Assembly (NCBI GenBank): GCA_003288255.1
Contig: CP026600.1
Span: forward strand, 1,488,001 to 1,552,000
Length of the DNA: 64,000 nucleotides
Direction: 5' to 3'
Source: Clostridiaceae bacterium 14S0207
GTDB lineage: Bacteria; Bacillota; Clostridia; Clostridiales; Clostridiaceae
In this document: positions 47,751 to 57,094 of the stretch, piece by piece
Layout of the letters: each line of letters opens with the position of its first letter
Numbering within the stretch: position 1 is the stretch's first letter
Position numbers and translations under genes: made by a program
The notes under the pieces: model-generated
The model's database searches: none
What the model was told of the DNA's origin: nothing
Seen by the model: only the letters and a program-made list of their open reading frames with translations

Positions 47751-48614
47751 CTAAACTCCTTCATTATATTCATATAGAAAAACATCTTCAATATTAGGAG
47801 ATACCAACATCCACTTATCTTTCTTCTCCTTCTCTTCTATAAATCTTATTTTTATTTTTCCATTCTCTTGTTTTTCAGATAGTGCAATATGATTTTTTCT
47901 AAATTCATCTACTTCATTAAAAGAAATTTCTGTTTCAAAAACCTTACCCTTAATAGTATTACATATGTTTTCCACAGTATCTTTATATAATATTTTTTTA
48001 TTTTTAATCATAATTATTTCATTAGCTATAAATTCTACATCACTTACTATATGGGTAGAAATAATAATTATTCTATCTCTTCCAAGTTCACTTAAAATAT
48101 TTCTAAATCTTACTCTTTCCTTTGGATCTAATCCTGCAGTAGGCTCATCTAAAATTAAAATCTTAGGATCATTTAAAAGGGCTTGAGCTATGCCAACTCG
48201 TTGTAACATTCCCCCTGAAAATTTCCTCATTTTTTTATTTATAACATTCTCTAAGGCAACTAATTTTAATACTTCTTCTACCTTAACTTTTGCATTTTTT
48301 TCTTCTATACCCTTAAGTGCTGCTAAGTATAGTAAGAACTGTTTAGGTGAATAGTTTTTATAATATCCAAAGTTTTGTGGTAAATATCCTAATACATTAC
48401 GATATTCTTCATCAAGACTTATAATATTAGTTCCGTTATATAAAATTTCACCTTTATCTGGGAAAATTAATGTTGTAAGCATCTTAATTAATGTTGTTTT
48501 ACCTTCTCCATTAGGTGCCAGTAATCCATATACCCCGTTCTTTAACTCTAAATTTATATCTTCTAAAACTGAATAATCTCCAAAACTCTTACTTAAGTTA
48601 TTTATTAATAACAT
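47751..48614 (-). CDS. ABC transporter ATP-binding protein (BcrA-like)
   Basis: 287 residues. Walker A with an unusual GEGKTT (GLLAPNGEGKTT, about 30-41), the signature FSGGMLQRVG (about 133-142), Walker B (ILILDEPTAGLDP, about 150-162) and the switch histidine (ISTHIV). It energises export by the two ABC-2 permeases that follow; the stop and next start are three bases apart. Substrate unknown. Confidence 0.9.
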   Translation of the reverse strand: MLLINNLSKSFGDYSVLEDINLELKNGVYGLLAPNGEGKTTLIKMLTTLIFPDKGEILYNGTNIISLDEEYRNVLGYLPQNFGYYKNYSPKQFLLYLAALKGIEEKNAKVKVEEVLKLVALENVINKKMRKFSGGMLQRVGIAQALLNDPKILILDEPTAGLDPKERVRFRNILSELGRDRIIIISTHIVSDVEFIANEIIMIKNKKILYKDTVENICNTIKGKVFETEISFNEVDEFRKNHIALSEKQENGKIKIRFIEEKEKKDKWMLVSPNIEDVFLYEYNEGV

Positions 48615-49376
48615 TTATATTTCTCCCTTCTCTTTTCTTACATATAGAAGCTTTTTTAATACTTTAAGATAAATAATTATACAAATTGCTGTAATTATAA
48701 AATGAATATATAATGGACCATAAGTAATAAAATTCATATAGAGTTTACTTTTAACAATAATTAAAATTGAATTAAACAAAATCCACCCTATTATAACTAA
48801 ATACTTATGGATAGGTTTCTTTAAATAAACTATTGTTAATATAAATATAGTAGAAAACAAAAATAACGAAGTTATAGATACTGCATATGCTCTTATCATG
48901 CTAAAGTTATTAAATATAAAGTATATAATAACTATTAAAAGAGAATTTAAAATCATTCCTACTATACTGAAAATAAACATTCTTATAACCGCTAAATTAT
49001 ACATATTATATTTACATGTAGCTTCTATTTCATAAGTTTCTTTTAATTTAGCATTTATAAAAGAAAATAGTGAAATCATTACATACATAATAGGAGAAAC
49101 CATAAAAATATATCCATATAATCTGTAAAGGTATGTCTTTTCATAAATAAATTTTAATGCAATGTGTCCACCTATAATTGCAAATACTATTAAAGATATA
49201 ATAGATATAAATATCAATTCACTTTTATCATGAAATATATTTTTTAAACCTATCTCTTTAATTGATGAATTTATATAAGAAAAAAAACCTTTTTCCTTTT
49301 TTAATCCTTTATCTAAAATTTCGTTTATTTCAATATTTATTTCTTCTAGTGATGGAAAATCAACCTCTTTCTTCAC
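48615..49376 (-). CDS. Membrane protein between ECF sigma factor and ABC genes (possible anti-sigma)
   Basis: 253 residues with a ~55-residue N-terminal soluble part (FPSLEEINIEINEILDKGLKK) and about six membrane segments. Its position two bases after the sigma gene is the usual one for an anti-sigma factor, and the N-terminal tail would lie in the cytoplasm, but no known anti-sigma domain is visible. It starts one base after the sigma stop. Confidence 0.55.
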   Translation of the reverse strand: MKKEVDFPSLEEINIEINEILDKGLKKEKGFFSYINSSIKEIGLKNIFHDKSELIFISIISLIVFAIIGGHIALKFIYEKTYLYRLYGYIFMVSPIMYVMISLFSFINAKLKETYEIEATCKYNMYNLAVIRMFIFSIVGMILNSLLIVIIYFIFNNFSMIRAYAVSITSLFLFSTIFILTIVYLKKPIHKYLVIIGWILFNSILIIVKSKLYMNFITYGPLYIHFIITAICIIIYLKVLKKLLYVRKEKGEI

Positions 49377-49377
49377 T

Positions 49378-49923
49378 CTAATCCTCCCTTAAAATTCTAT
49401 TTATTTTTTTAATAGCTGAATAATATCTAGTCTTTACCGTAGATTCTTTAATTTCTAAAATTTTAGATATTTCATTAAAAGTCATATCCGAAAAAATTTT
49501 TAACCTTATGATTTGTTGAATACTTCCCTCCATTTTATTTATAATTTCCACTATCTCCCTAGCATCTTGGTTTATAATAAAATCATCCTCAATACTTAAA
49601 TTATCCTTTAATTCTAAATCATCAATATTTCCAATATCAATACCCTGCTTATAAGATTTAGATCTATAATAATCGACTATTTTATTGCTTGCAATTTTAT
49701 AAATCCAGGTTTTAAAAGAAGCCTTTTTTTCTTGAAAGTCATTAATAGACTTCATCATACTAACAAAAATTTCTTGCGTTAAATCTAAAGAGAGTTCTCT
49801 GTTACCATTTTGTTTAAAAACATACAAATATATTTCTTTGTAGTATAAACTAATTAAGGTATTAGCTGCAGTTCTATCACCTTTTTTTTGTATTAATTTA
49901 ATAAGCTGTAAATCTTGGGACAT
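49378..49923 (-). CDS. ECF RNA polymerase sigma factor
   Basis: 181 residues. Region 2 (LTQEIFVSMMKSINDF...SFKTWIYKIASNKIVDYYR, about 45-95) and region 4 (QQIIRLKIFSDMTFNEISKILEIKESTVKTRYYSAIKKI, about 135-175) are complete; region 3 is absent, as in ECF factors. It heads the five-gene unit of membrane protein, ATPase and permeases and probably drives it in response to envelope stress. Confidence 0.92.
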   Translation of the reverse strand: MSQDLQLIKLIQKKGDRTAANTLISLYYKEIYLYVFKQNGNRELSLDLTQEIFVSMMKSINDFQEKKASFKTWIYKIASNKIVDYYRSKSYKQGIDIGNIDDLELKDNLSIEDDFIINQDAREIVEIINKMEGSIQQIIRLKIFSDMTFNEISKILEIKESTVKTRYYSAIKKINRILRED

Positions 49924-50232
49924 ACAAATTTATAACTCCCTTCGTTTATTACTTTTAAAATACTAGTATTTTATTCCTTCACTTACATATTCGTAATGAA
50001 TGTCAAAATAGTTTTAAAAATAACTATTATTTTTGAATAAAGTTAAGAATTTTTTAATGTTTGTAAAAAGACTTAAAACATGATTATAGTTTTTTAGCAG
50101 ATAAAACTTATATAGTATCTTGAAAAATTATTAATAAACAAAAAACAAACTGTACACAAATTATATAAATTATGAATATTATAAATTACAAGGAATAGTA
50201 TTTCTTATAATTTTTATATGTAGGTAATTATA
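49924..50232. other. Gap upstream of the sigma and DUF6143 genes
   Basis: About 310 bases between divergent genes; very AT-rich. It must hold the promoters of both, but no clear consensus pair or palindrome is visible. Confidence 0.5.
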
Positions 50233-50781
50233 GTGTCATGTTATAATAATAGATTTCCAATAGAAGTATCTATTGATTATCCATTATATCAATCTAAAGA
50301 AGGTAATTATTTTATTGGACAAACACCATTTTTAACCGGTGAAGATAAACATGCCTTAGCTATGTTACAAAATCCAATTGGTTCAAATAGAACTATATAT
50401 TTAAATGCTATGACTATAACAAATGCTGCAAATCTAAATATATCGGCTGAATTTTATTTAAAATCTAGTTTTAATACTGGAGATATTAGTGATTTATTTA
50501 GCTGTACGAATACAGCCGTTTTTCCTGAACCCACTCCTAAAGGTGAAATTAAATATTTAAATACAACTACTAATCCCCCAAGTGATGGTGTCTGTATATT
50601 TAGTAGAATAGTTTCTTCATATTCAACTCTAGTAGTTGATGGTGGACAAATTATCCTTGGTCCTGGATAATCTATTCTTATTTATCTTGGCGGGTTCCTA
50701 CCAATTGGTTCTAAAAGTTCAAAGATTGCTTTTGGTTGGTGGGAAAAAAGGATATACAACTGTCCTAATTATTGTTGTTAA
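50233..50781 (+). pseudogene. DUF6143 family protein with in-frame stop
   Basis: The frame from the GTG at 50233 (MSCYNNRFPIEVSIDYPLYQSKEGNYFIGQTPFLTGE) stops with TAA at 50668 after ILGPG. In the same frame the sequence goes on as SILIYLGGFLPIGSKSSKIAFGWWEKR to a stop at 50779-50781, the usual end of this family (GWWE). A single CAA-to-TAA change would explain it. The truncated 145-residue form may still be made. The family's function is unknown. Confidence 0.6.
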
Positions 50782-50813
50782 AATATATTATTTAATATCC
50801 TATTTTATATATA

Positions 50814-50856
50814 AAAAAGCCCATAACCAAGAAATTTTAATGATTATGGGCTTTTT
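50814..50856 (+). terminator. Terminator after the DUF6143 gene
   Basis: Stem AAAAAGCCCATAA (50814-50826) with TTATGGGCTTTTT (50844-50856); T5 ends the right arm. Placed 33 bases after the second stop, which supports the longer original gene. Confidence 0.85.
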
Positions 50857-50963
50857 ATCTTCATAGTGCAATTCTAAATTACATATTCCTAGTCCTATTT
50901 CAATATTAAAACTTATACTATATGGTAGACATTTTTCTGTACTGTATATTTTGTAAACTATGG

Positions 50964-50969
50964 TATAAT
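50964..50969 (+). promoter_or_regulatory. Extended -10 promoter upstream of a 30-codon frame
   Basis: TGGTATAAT contains the extended -10 form (TG then TATAAT at 50964-50969). No good -35 is visible. It lies about 75 bases before the ATG at 51039. Confidence 0.4.
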
Positions 50970-51038
50970 AAATCAGCATAAAATTATTTTACAATAAACA
51001 ATATTCATTAAATTTATATTTTTTAGGAGGACTTATAT

Positions 51039-51131
51039 ATGACCTATCATTTAAAAGAAGAAAGAATACCTTCATTATATACTTTTAAACTTTCTACAAA
51101 GACCAATCCATACTTTCTGTTTGTAGCTTAA
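51039..51131 (+). pseudogene. Truncated gene start (30 codons)
   Basis: ATG with an AGGAGG RBS eight bases upstream and a promoter in front encodes MTYHLKEERIPSLYTFKL and 12 more residues. The last 12 codons overlap the 3' end of the ABC exporter gene on the other strand. It looks like the 5' end of a lost gene cut by a rearrangement, but a real short peptide is possible. Confidence 0.35.
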
Positions 51132-52836
51132 CCATATTGCTATATATACCATTTTTCTTAAATAAGGATTTTGGTGTACCTTCCTCTGCCACATATCCAT
51201 CTGATAGAACTATTATTTTGTCTGCATTCTCTACAGTACGCATTCTATGTGCTATTACTAATACTGTTTTATTTTTTATAAGTTCCGATAGAGCATTCTG
51301 GATTTTTGTTTCATTTTCTACATCTAGAGAAGCTGTAACCTCATCTAATAGAATAATTGGTGCATCCTTTAATAATGCTCTAGCTATAGAAATTCTTTGA
51401 CGCTCACCACCTGACAGGGTTGATCCATTTTCTCCAATAACAGTTTTATATCCATTTGGCATTTTCATAACGAATTCATCACACATAGCAATTTTTGCAG
51501 CATTCAAAACTTCTTCATCTGTAGCTTCTCTTCTTCCTAAACGAATATTCTCCATTACTGTATCATTAAACAATGTAACATCTTGAAAAACAATTGCATA
51601 ATTCTTCAAAAGTGCTTCTGGAGATATAGTTGATATATCTACCCCTCCCATAGTTATCTTTCCACTTGTAATATCCCAAAATCTTGCGGCAAGTTTTGCA
51701 GCTGTACTTTTTCCACCACCAGATGGTCCTACTAATGCAGTAACCTCTCCTTGTTTTATAACAAATGAAACATCTTTTAAAACAGAATCCTTTTTATCAT
51801 ATGAAAAAGCTACATTTTTAAACCTAATATCATAACCATTAAGATTATATTCATCTGACCCTTGTTGAACAGGTTCATTTTCAATTTCTTTCATTCTTTC
51901 TATTGGAACTTCTGTGCCAAAAATTTCTGCTATATTAGCAAGTGTTCCTGCTAAAGGATCATATAATCTTGATGCAGTAATTAAAAAAACTAAATAAGTT
52001 ATAAGATCGGTTTTCCCCTTAATTAATAGTGTACTTCCTACTAAAATAACTGTTGCAAGTCCTAAGTTTAAAATAGCTTTTCCTCCTATTACACAAGAAC
52101 TCATCATTAATTCTGAACGAATTTGAGCTTTTTCTGATTTATCTAACTTCTCATTTAAATTATTTAAATATTGTTCCTGTATATTATAGGATTTAATATC
52201 CTCAATAGTTTCAAGACATTCTTGAATTCCTTCTGCACACTCTCTTTTTAATTTATAATGTTTTAATTTTGCTTTCTTTTGATAACGTTTTGATGACATA
52301 ATAATCCATAGCGCTATTGGTAAAACCCATAATGCTGATAATCCCATATAAAAATTCATAGATAATAATCCTATGGCTATAAGAATTGTAGAAATCATAG
52401 CACCTATTAACTGAGGAATAGCATGCGAGAAAGCATGTTCTAAGTTTGTACAATCACCTAAAAGTGTATTTGTTAGATCTGATAAATCTCTCTTACTAAA
52501 AAATGAAATAGGTAATTGTCTTAATTTTTCAGCTAAAGTAATACGTCTAGTTGCACTCTCATTATAAGTAGTTATAAAAACACTAGAATATTGAAGATAA
52601 TTACAAAGATATAAAATAGAAAAAACAACTAAAATAAGAATTACATATTTAATAACACTTGGAGTAGCAGCTTTTTCTCCAAGAAGAGGTTTTAATAGTT
52701 CATCTAGTAATAATATGAAAAGTCCTACAGGCAGCATCATACTAATATTGACTAAAGCACTATATATACATCCTTTAATTAGGTCTTTTGATCCTTGCTC
52801 ACTTAATGCAAATTTATCTTTAAAATATTTACGCAT
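51094..52836 (-). CDS. ABC exporter, fused permease and ATPase (IrtB/YbtQ-like half)
   Basis: 580 residues from the ATG at 52836 (RBS AAAGGAG; an upstream in-frame start at 52884 lies within the previous gene). A six-helix membrane domain (about 15-310) is followed by an ATPase domain with Walker A (GPSGGGKST, about 369), signature (LSGGERQRIS, about 470) and Walker B (ILLDEV). The start overlaps the stop of the partner gene (ATGCGTAA), so the two formed a heterodimer. Such pairs next to an AraC regulator often handle siderophores. The partner is broken, so this protein may now be idle. Confidence 0.85.
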   Translation of the reverse strand: MRKYFKDKFALSEQGSKDLIKGCIYSALVNISMMLPVGLFILLLDELLKPLLGEKAATPSVIKYVILILVVFSILYLCNYLQYSSVFITTYNESATRRITLAEKLRQLPISFFSKRDLSDLTNTLLGDCTNLEHAFSHAIPQLIGAMISTILIAIGLLSMNFYMGLSALWVLPIALWIIMSSKRYQKKAKLKHYKLKRECAEGIQECLETIEDIKSYNIQEQYLNNLNEKLDKSEKAQIRSELMMSSCVIGGKAILNLGLATVILVGSTLLIKGKTDLITYLVFLITASRLYDPLAGTLANIAEIFGTEVPIERMKEIENEPVQQGSDEYNLNGYDIRFKNVAFSYDKKDSVLKDVSFVIKQGEVTALVGPSGGGKSTAAKLAARFWDITSGKITMGGVDISTISPEALLKNYAIVFQDVTLFNDTVMENIRLGRREATDEEVLNAAKIAMCDEFVMKMPNGYKTVIGENGSTLSGGERQRISIARALLKDAPIILLDEVTASLDVENETKIQNALSELIKNKTVLVIAHRMRTVENADKIIVLSDGYVAEEGTPKSLFKKNGIYSNMVKLQTESMDWSL

Positions 52837-53658
52837 GTGCCTTCTCCTTTCCAACCTTCCATGAAATAGAGTTTTGATACTCATTCCACATCTCTGAATA
52901 TAAACCTTTTTTATTTAGAAGTTCTTTATGATTTCCCTTTTCAGCAATTTTTCCTTCCTTTAAGACTAAAATACAATCCACATCTTTAATAGAAGAAAGC
53001 CTATGAGCAATCATAATAACAGTTTTATTTTTTACTAAAGATACAAACGCTTTTTGCAATTTATATTCGTTTTCAGGATCGGTAAATGCAGTCGCTTCAT
53101 CTAAAACAACAATAGGAGCATTTTTTAAAATAGCTCTAGCTAAAGAAATTCTTTGCTTCTCTCCACCAGATAAATAAACACCCTCTGTACCTACAATTGT
53201 ATCTAGTCCTTGTGGCATTTTTTCTAATATATCATCACATTGAGCTAAATGAGCGGCTTTTAATATTTCTTCTCTACTTGCTTTTGGATTACCAATTCGA
53301 ATATTTTCTAACAAACTAGTTTTAAAAAGTTTATTGTTTTGAAAAACAAATGCTACCTTATTCATTAATTCTTTTTCTTCTATATTTTTAACATCTACAC
53401 CACCAATTAGTACACTTCCTTCATCTACATCCCAAAATCTAGGCACTAAACTAGCAAGAGTAGTTTTTCCCCCACCAGATGGTCCTACTAATGCATAAGT
53501 TTTTCCTTCTAAAATAGATACACTTACATTACTAATTGCTGCATTCTTATTTTCAGGATAAGTAAAAGTAACATTTTTAAATTCAATATCAAACTTCTTT
53601 ATTTCATTTTTAATATTACTTTGATTTAAGGTTTTAGCTTCTATTATTTCATCTATTC
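52829..53658 (-). pseudogene. ABC exporter partner (ATPase domain only), 5' part deleted
   Basis: Frame runs from about 53658 to 52829: IDEIIEAKTLNQSN, then Walker A (GPSGGGKTT), the signature LSGGEKQRIS and Walker B (IVVLDEA). The entire membrane domain is missing. The frame ends abruptly at about 53658, exactly where an AraC fragment on the other strand begins, so a deletion removed both 5' ends. Confidence 0.85.
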
Positions 53659-53949
53659 AATGATCATTATGCCTCATCACTTACTTTAAATCAATTATGC
53701 AAAATAACTTGCATGGGAACTACAAAGCTAAAAAAATCTTTTAAACAATTGTATAAATGTACAATAACAGAATATATTCAACACCGTCGCATGAGTCAAG
53801 CAGAACATTTTCTAACAAATACAGAATTAACTGTAGGGCAAATTTCTAAACTAGTTGGTTATCAGAGTGGTAGTAGGTTTTCTGAATTATTTAAAAAAAG
53901 TACAGGCTTGTGCCCCCTTGAATATAGACACTTTTCAAAACGTGCATAG
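53658..53949 (+). pseudogene. AraC regulator C-terminal fragment
   Basis: The frame from about 53658 (NDHYASSLTLNQLCKITCMGTTKLKKSFKQ) to the stop at 53947-53949 is an AraC/XylS helix-turn-helix pair (about 95 residues; RRMSQAEHFLTNTELTVGQISKLVGYQSGSRFSELFKK). The ligand domain and start are gone. The intact gene would have been divergent from the ABC pair, as in YbtA-like regulators. Confidence 0.85.
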
Positions 53950-53979
53950 TAAACATATCCATATATTTTATACAAAAAT

Positions 53980-54018
53980 AGGACATATATAAATTATTTT
54001 TTAATCTACATATGTCCT
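53980..54018 (-). terminator. Terminator of the Rsm22-like gene
   Basis: AGGACATAT (53980-53988) with ATATGTCCT (54010-54018), 21-base loop. Position is just after the minus-strand stop (54028). Confidence 0.6.
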
Positions 54019-54027
54019 TAATTAATA

Positions 54028-54993
54028 TTATTTAATTTCTAACTTATCTCCAGTTTTTAATTTTTTAGATTCTTTATATATTTCACCATCTTTTTTAGAA
54101 AGTTTTATATTTTCAACACCATCTTTTGCACATACCTCAAACATTATATGCCCTTTACGCACCTGTGGATGACGTAATATTCGCGCTCCACTACAATTAC
54201 ATTCCTCACGAGTTACTGCAATATACATAAATTTTTCATCTTCATAAGGTGCTTCCCCACCCTTAAGTTGACGGTGTAAACTACTTCTGCTTACACGACA
54301 AGAAAAATGACACCAATCACTTTCTAATTTAGGACATTTATTATTATGTACACAAGGTGCTGCTATATTTGCACCACATTTTATTAATTCTTCACGTATT
54401 TTCTTTAAATTAGAAAATCCTACTGGTGTTCCTGGTTCTATAATTAACAACATCTTATTTGTAGCATTCCATAGCTTCTTTGCTGCCTTAATCCTATCTT
54501 CAGGTGACATTTCATTTAATACATATGATGCAACAACCAAGTCAGCCTTTTCAGGAATTTCATCTATAGTTAAGTCATGAGAAATCCATTTTGCGTTACG
54601 TAATACCTGTGATCCATTTTGCATTAATGCCTTGCCCGTTTTACGCATAGCACTTTCTCTCTCTAGACAGACAATATTTTTCAAATCTAACTTTTCATCA
54701 ACTGCCCACGCAACTGCACCAGTTCCTGCACCTACATCTAATAAAGTTTCAGGATAGCATTGTGAATCTTCAAGAGCATGCTGAAGTGCCATAGAAACAG
54801 CTCCAAATGTTGCTGGCATTCGTGCTGCGGCATATGCTACTGCTTCTGTATCACGAGTTAAAAGTCGTTTTCCTTTTCCACTTTCTGTTCTGTATCTCAT
54901 ACTAATTACCTGAGCATCATTCATCATCTGTGTTTGTTGCACACCTTTTATTTCAGCTTCTAATGCTGCACGAAGCGTCTGTGGAATTTCCAT
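54028..54993 (-). CDS. Rsm22-like SAM-dependent methyltransferase
   Basis: 321 residues. A class I methyltransferase core (LLDVGAGTGAVAWA, about 102-115; VLNEMSPEDR, about 178) is followed by a cysteine-rich segment (CVHNNKCPKLESDWCHFSCRVSR, about 217-239) and CNCSGARIL, as in the Rsm22 family linked to ribosome assembly and an Fe-S-type cysteine cluster. It is oriented away from the exporter pair, and its composition is less AT-biased than its neighbours. No confident substrate. Confidence 0.8.
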   Translation of the reverse strand: MEIPQTLRAALEAEIKGVQQTQMMNDAQVISMRYRTESGKGKRLLTRDTEAVAYAAARMPATFGAVSMALQHALEDSQCYPETLLDVGAGTGAVAWAVDEKLDLKNIVCLERESAMRKTGKALMQNGSQVLRNAKWISHDLTIDEIPEKADLVVASYVLNEMSPEDRIKAAKKLWNATNKMLLIIEPGTPVGFSNLKKIREELIKCGANIAAPCVHNNKCPKLESDWCHFSCRVSRSSLHRQLKGGEAPYEDEKFMYIAVTREECNCSGARILRHPQVRKGHIMFEVCAKDGVENIKLSKKDGEIYKESKKLKTGDKLEIK

Positions 54994-55095
54994 GTATTGT
55001 ATCTCTCCTTATATGCTATATTTCATCCTATTTCTCTACCAATTTTAAAGCTAATTTAAGCTTCTGTCAATGTAACTGAAAATATAAAAAATAAA

Positions 55096-55136
55096 GAGAC
55101 TGTCCCACTAATTTTTTTAGTGAGATAGTCCCTTTT
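55096..55136 (+). terminator. Terminator-like hairpin at the group II intron insertion site
   Basis: Imperfect 16-bp stem (55096-55111 with 55117-55132; two mismatches, one G-U) followed by TTTTAT, immediately before the intron's first base. Group IIC introns are known to insert just after terminator hairpins. Confidence 0.8.
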
Positions 55137-55138
55137 AT

Positions 55139-57058
55139 GTGCGCCCAGCATGGGCGCAATCTATAGGGTGAAAGTCCCGAGCGCCGAAGGTGATATAGGC
55201 GTTAGCCAATGACAAGGGTGTCCATTGCGAGATGGAATCTGAAGGAAGTCGGAGGGCAAAATTCCGGTCTGAGGAATACGAATCACATAAGAGGCTGATT
55301 ATAGCTGGATGAGTTTGCATAACAAAACAAAGTCCGTATCACCCGAAAGCTACTACAGTATATGTGGCAGATATATGGAATGAAAGATTGCGTTCTTACC
55401 TGGGGAGGTCTGATAGATATATCATTAAAGGATGAATTTCCTACATGATAACTTACATAGTGATATGTAACTGAACTATCAGAAGTCAGCAGAGGTCATA
55501 GTACCACACTATGTGCACGTAGTGCGGGAAGGACTGAACATTAGGAGGTTTTCAGCTTTGAATAATTCAAATAAATTACAAGGAAAGCAGACAACTCAAT
55601 ACAGAGGTCGCCTCGTGGAAGGAGAAGTGGAACTTCAAGATAAGCGAGGGGCGCAGAGTAATAATTTGGCGTTAGCAAAGAGAGAAAGAGAAAACAATGT
55701 AATAGATGATACTGATAACTTACTTGAAATGATTTTAGCTAGAGAAAATATGCTAAAAGCCATGAAAAGAGTAGTTGCTAATAAAGGAAGCCATGGTATT
55801 GATGGTATGAAAACCGATGAATTTCGAGAATTTATCATTAAGAATTGGATAACAATTAAGCAAAAGTTATTAGAGGGAAGATATAAACCTTCACCCGTTA
55901 GGAGAGTGGAAATACCAAAACCTGACGGTGGAACTAGATTACTTGGAATTCCTACTGTACTTGATAGATTAATACAACAGGCAATAGCACAAGAACTTAA
56001 TAAAATTTATGACCCTACCTTTTCAGATAATAGCTATGGATTTAGACCAAATAAAAGTGCTAAACAGGCTATATTAAAATCAAAGGAATATATTAACGAA
56101 GGTTATAAGTGGGTTGTTGATATAGACTTAGAAAAGTTCTTTGATAAAGTTAATCATGATATATTAATGGAAAGACTATCAAGAAAAATTAAAGATAAAA
56201 GAGTATTAAGGCTAATTAGAGAGTATCTTAAATCTGGAATAATGATAAATGGATTGAAGGTAAAATCTGATAAGGGTATACCGCAAGGTGGTCCACTAAG
56301 CCCACTCCTTGCTAATATCATGCTTGATGAAGTAGATAAAGAACTTGAGAAAAGAGGTCATAGATTTTGTCGATTTGCAGATGATTGTAATATATATGTA
56401 AAAAGCAAAAAGGCAGGAATAAGAGTTATGGCAAGTACAAGAAGAGTACTTGAAGATGTATTAAAACTTAGAGTTAATGAAAATAAAAGTGCGGTAGATT
56501 TTGTGACGAGAAGAAAATTTCTTGGTTTTTCATTCTATTTTGTAAAAGGCGGAGCCAATATAAGGATACATGAAAAGTCATATAAAAGATTCATAAACAA
56601 AATAAGAAAATTAACAAATCGTAATAAAGGTATAAGTATAGAATATAGAATTTACATGATTAACCAATTAACGATTGGATGGATTAATTATTTTGGAGTA
56701 GCGAAAGCTAACGCTAAAATACAAAAAATAGATAGTTGGATAAGAAGAAGGTTAAGAAGTTGTATTTGGAAACAATGGAAAAAGGTTAAAACTAGAGGAC
56801 GAAACCTCATAAAACTAGGTCTTCCGACCCATAAAGCATGGGAGTACGCAAATACAAGAAAAGGCTATTGGAGAATATCCAAAAGCCCAGTTCTTGACAC
56901 AATCTTAAACAACAAATATATTGAAAACCTTGGTTACAGAAGTATATCTAAAGGATATCAGCTAATACATAATTCTTAATGAACCGCCGTATACCGAACG
57001 GTACGTACGGTGGTGTGAGAGGACGCTAAATAAAATAATTATTTAGCTCCTACTCGAT
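55139..57058 (+). mobile_element. Group IIC intron with encoded reverse transcriptase
   Basis: Begins GTGCGCCCAGCATGGGCGC and shares long motifs with the Oceanobacillus iheyensis IIC intron (TCTATAGGGTGAAAGTCCC, TGAGTTTGCATAACAAAAC, TTCTTACCTGGGGAGGTCTG). The 3' part has domain V (CCGCCGTATAC...GTACGGTGG, about 56984-57013), then domain VI with the branch-type hairpin and the end CTCCTACTCGAT. The encoded protein lies in domain IV. The element looks complete and its ribozyme ends are intact, so activity is likely. It lies in the gap between the Rsm22-like gene and the carbohydrate-binding gene. Confidence 0.95.
55558..56979 (+). CDS. ltrA: Group II intron reverse transcriptase/maturase
   Basis: 474 residues from the TTG at 55558, with AGGAGG at 55543-55548; an upstream in-frame ATG at 55513 lacks an RBS. 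The RT domain has GSHGIDGM, RRVEIPKPDGGTRLLGIPTVLDRLIQQA, YGFRPNKSAKQAI, GIPQGGPLSPLLANIML and the active-site FADD (in CRFADDCNIY). The maturase X domain (about 330-470, GWINYFGVAKANAKIQ) is complete. No C-terminal HNH endonuclease, as in class C introns. Needed for splicing and for retrohoming of the intron. Confidence 0.95.
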   Translation: MNNSNKLQGKQTTQYRGRLVEGEVELQDKRGAQSNNLALAKRERENNVIDDTDNLLEMILARENMLKAMKRVVANKGSHGIDGMKTDEFREFIIKNWITIKQKLLEGRYKPSPVRRVEIPKPDGGTRLLGIPTVLDRLIQQAIAQELNKIYDPTFSDNSYGFRPNKSAKQAILKSKEYINEGYKWVVDIDLEKFFDKVNHDILMERLSRKIKDKRVLRLIREYLKSGIMINGLKVKSDKGIPQGGPLSPLLANIMLDEVDKELEKRGHRFCRFADDCNIYVKSKKAGIRVMASTRRVLEDVLKLRVNENKSAVDFVTRRKFLGFSFYFVKGGANIRIHEKSYKRFINKIRKLTNRNKGISIEYRIYMINQLTIGWINYFGVAKANAKIQKIDSWIRRRLRSCIWKQWKKVKTRGRNLIKLGLPTHKAWEYANTRKGYWRISKSPVLDTILNNKYIENLGYRSISKGYQLIHNS

Positions 57059-57094
57059 TTTTTTATGTTATTTTATAATTAAATTTTAATATTA

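Noticed and set aside
50636-50866. Plus-strand frame of 76 codons
   Set aside because: Overlaps the DUF6143 tail in another frame and runs through its terminator.
55135-55320. Minus-strand frame of 61 codons
   Set aside because: Lies in the catalytic RNA of the group II intron, not coding.
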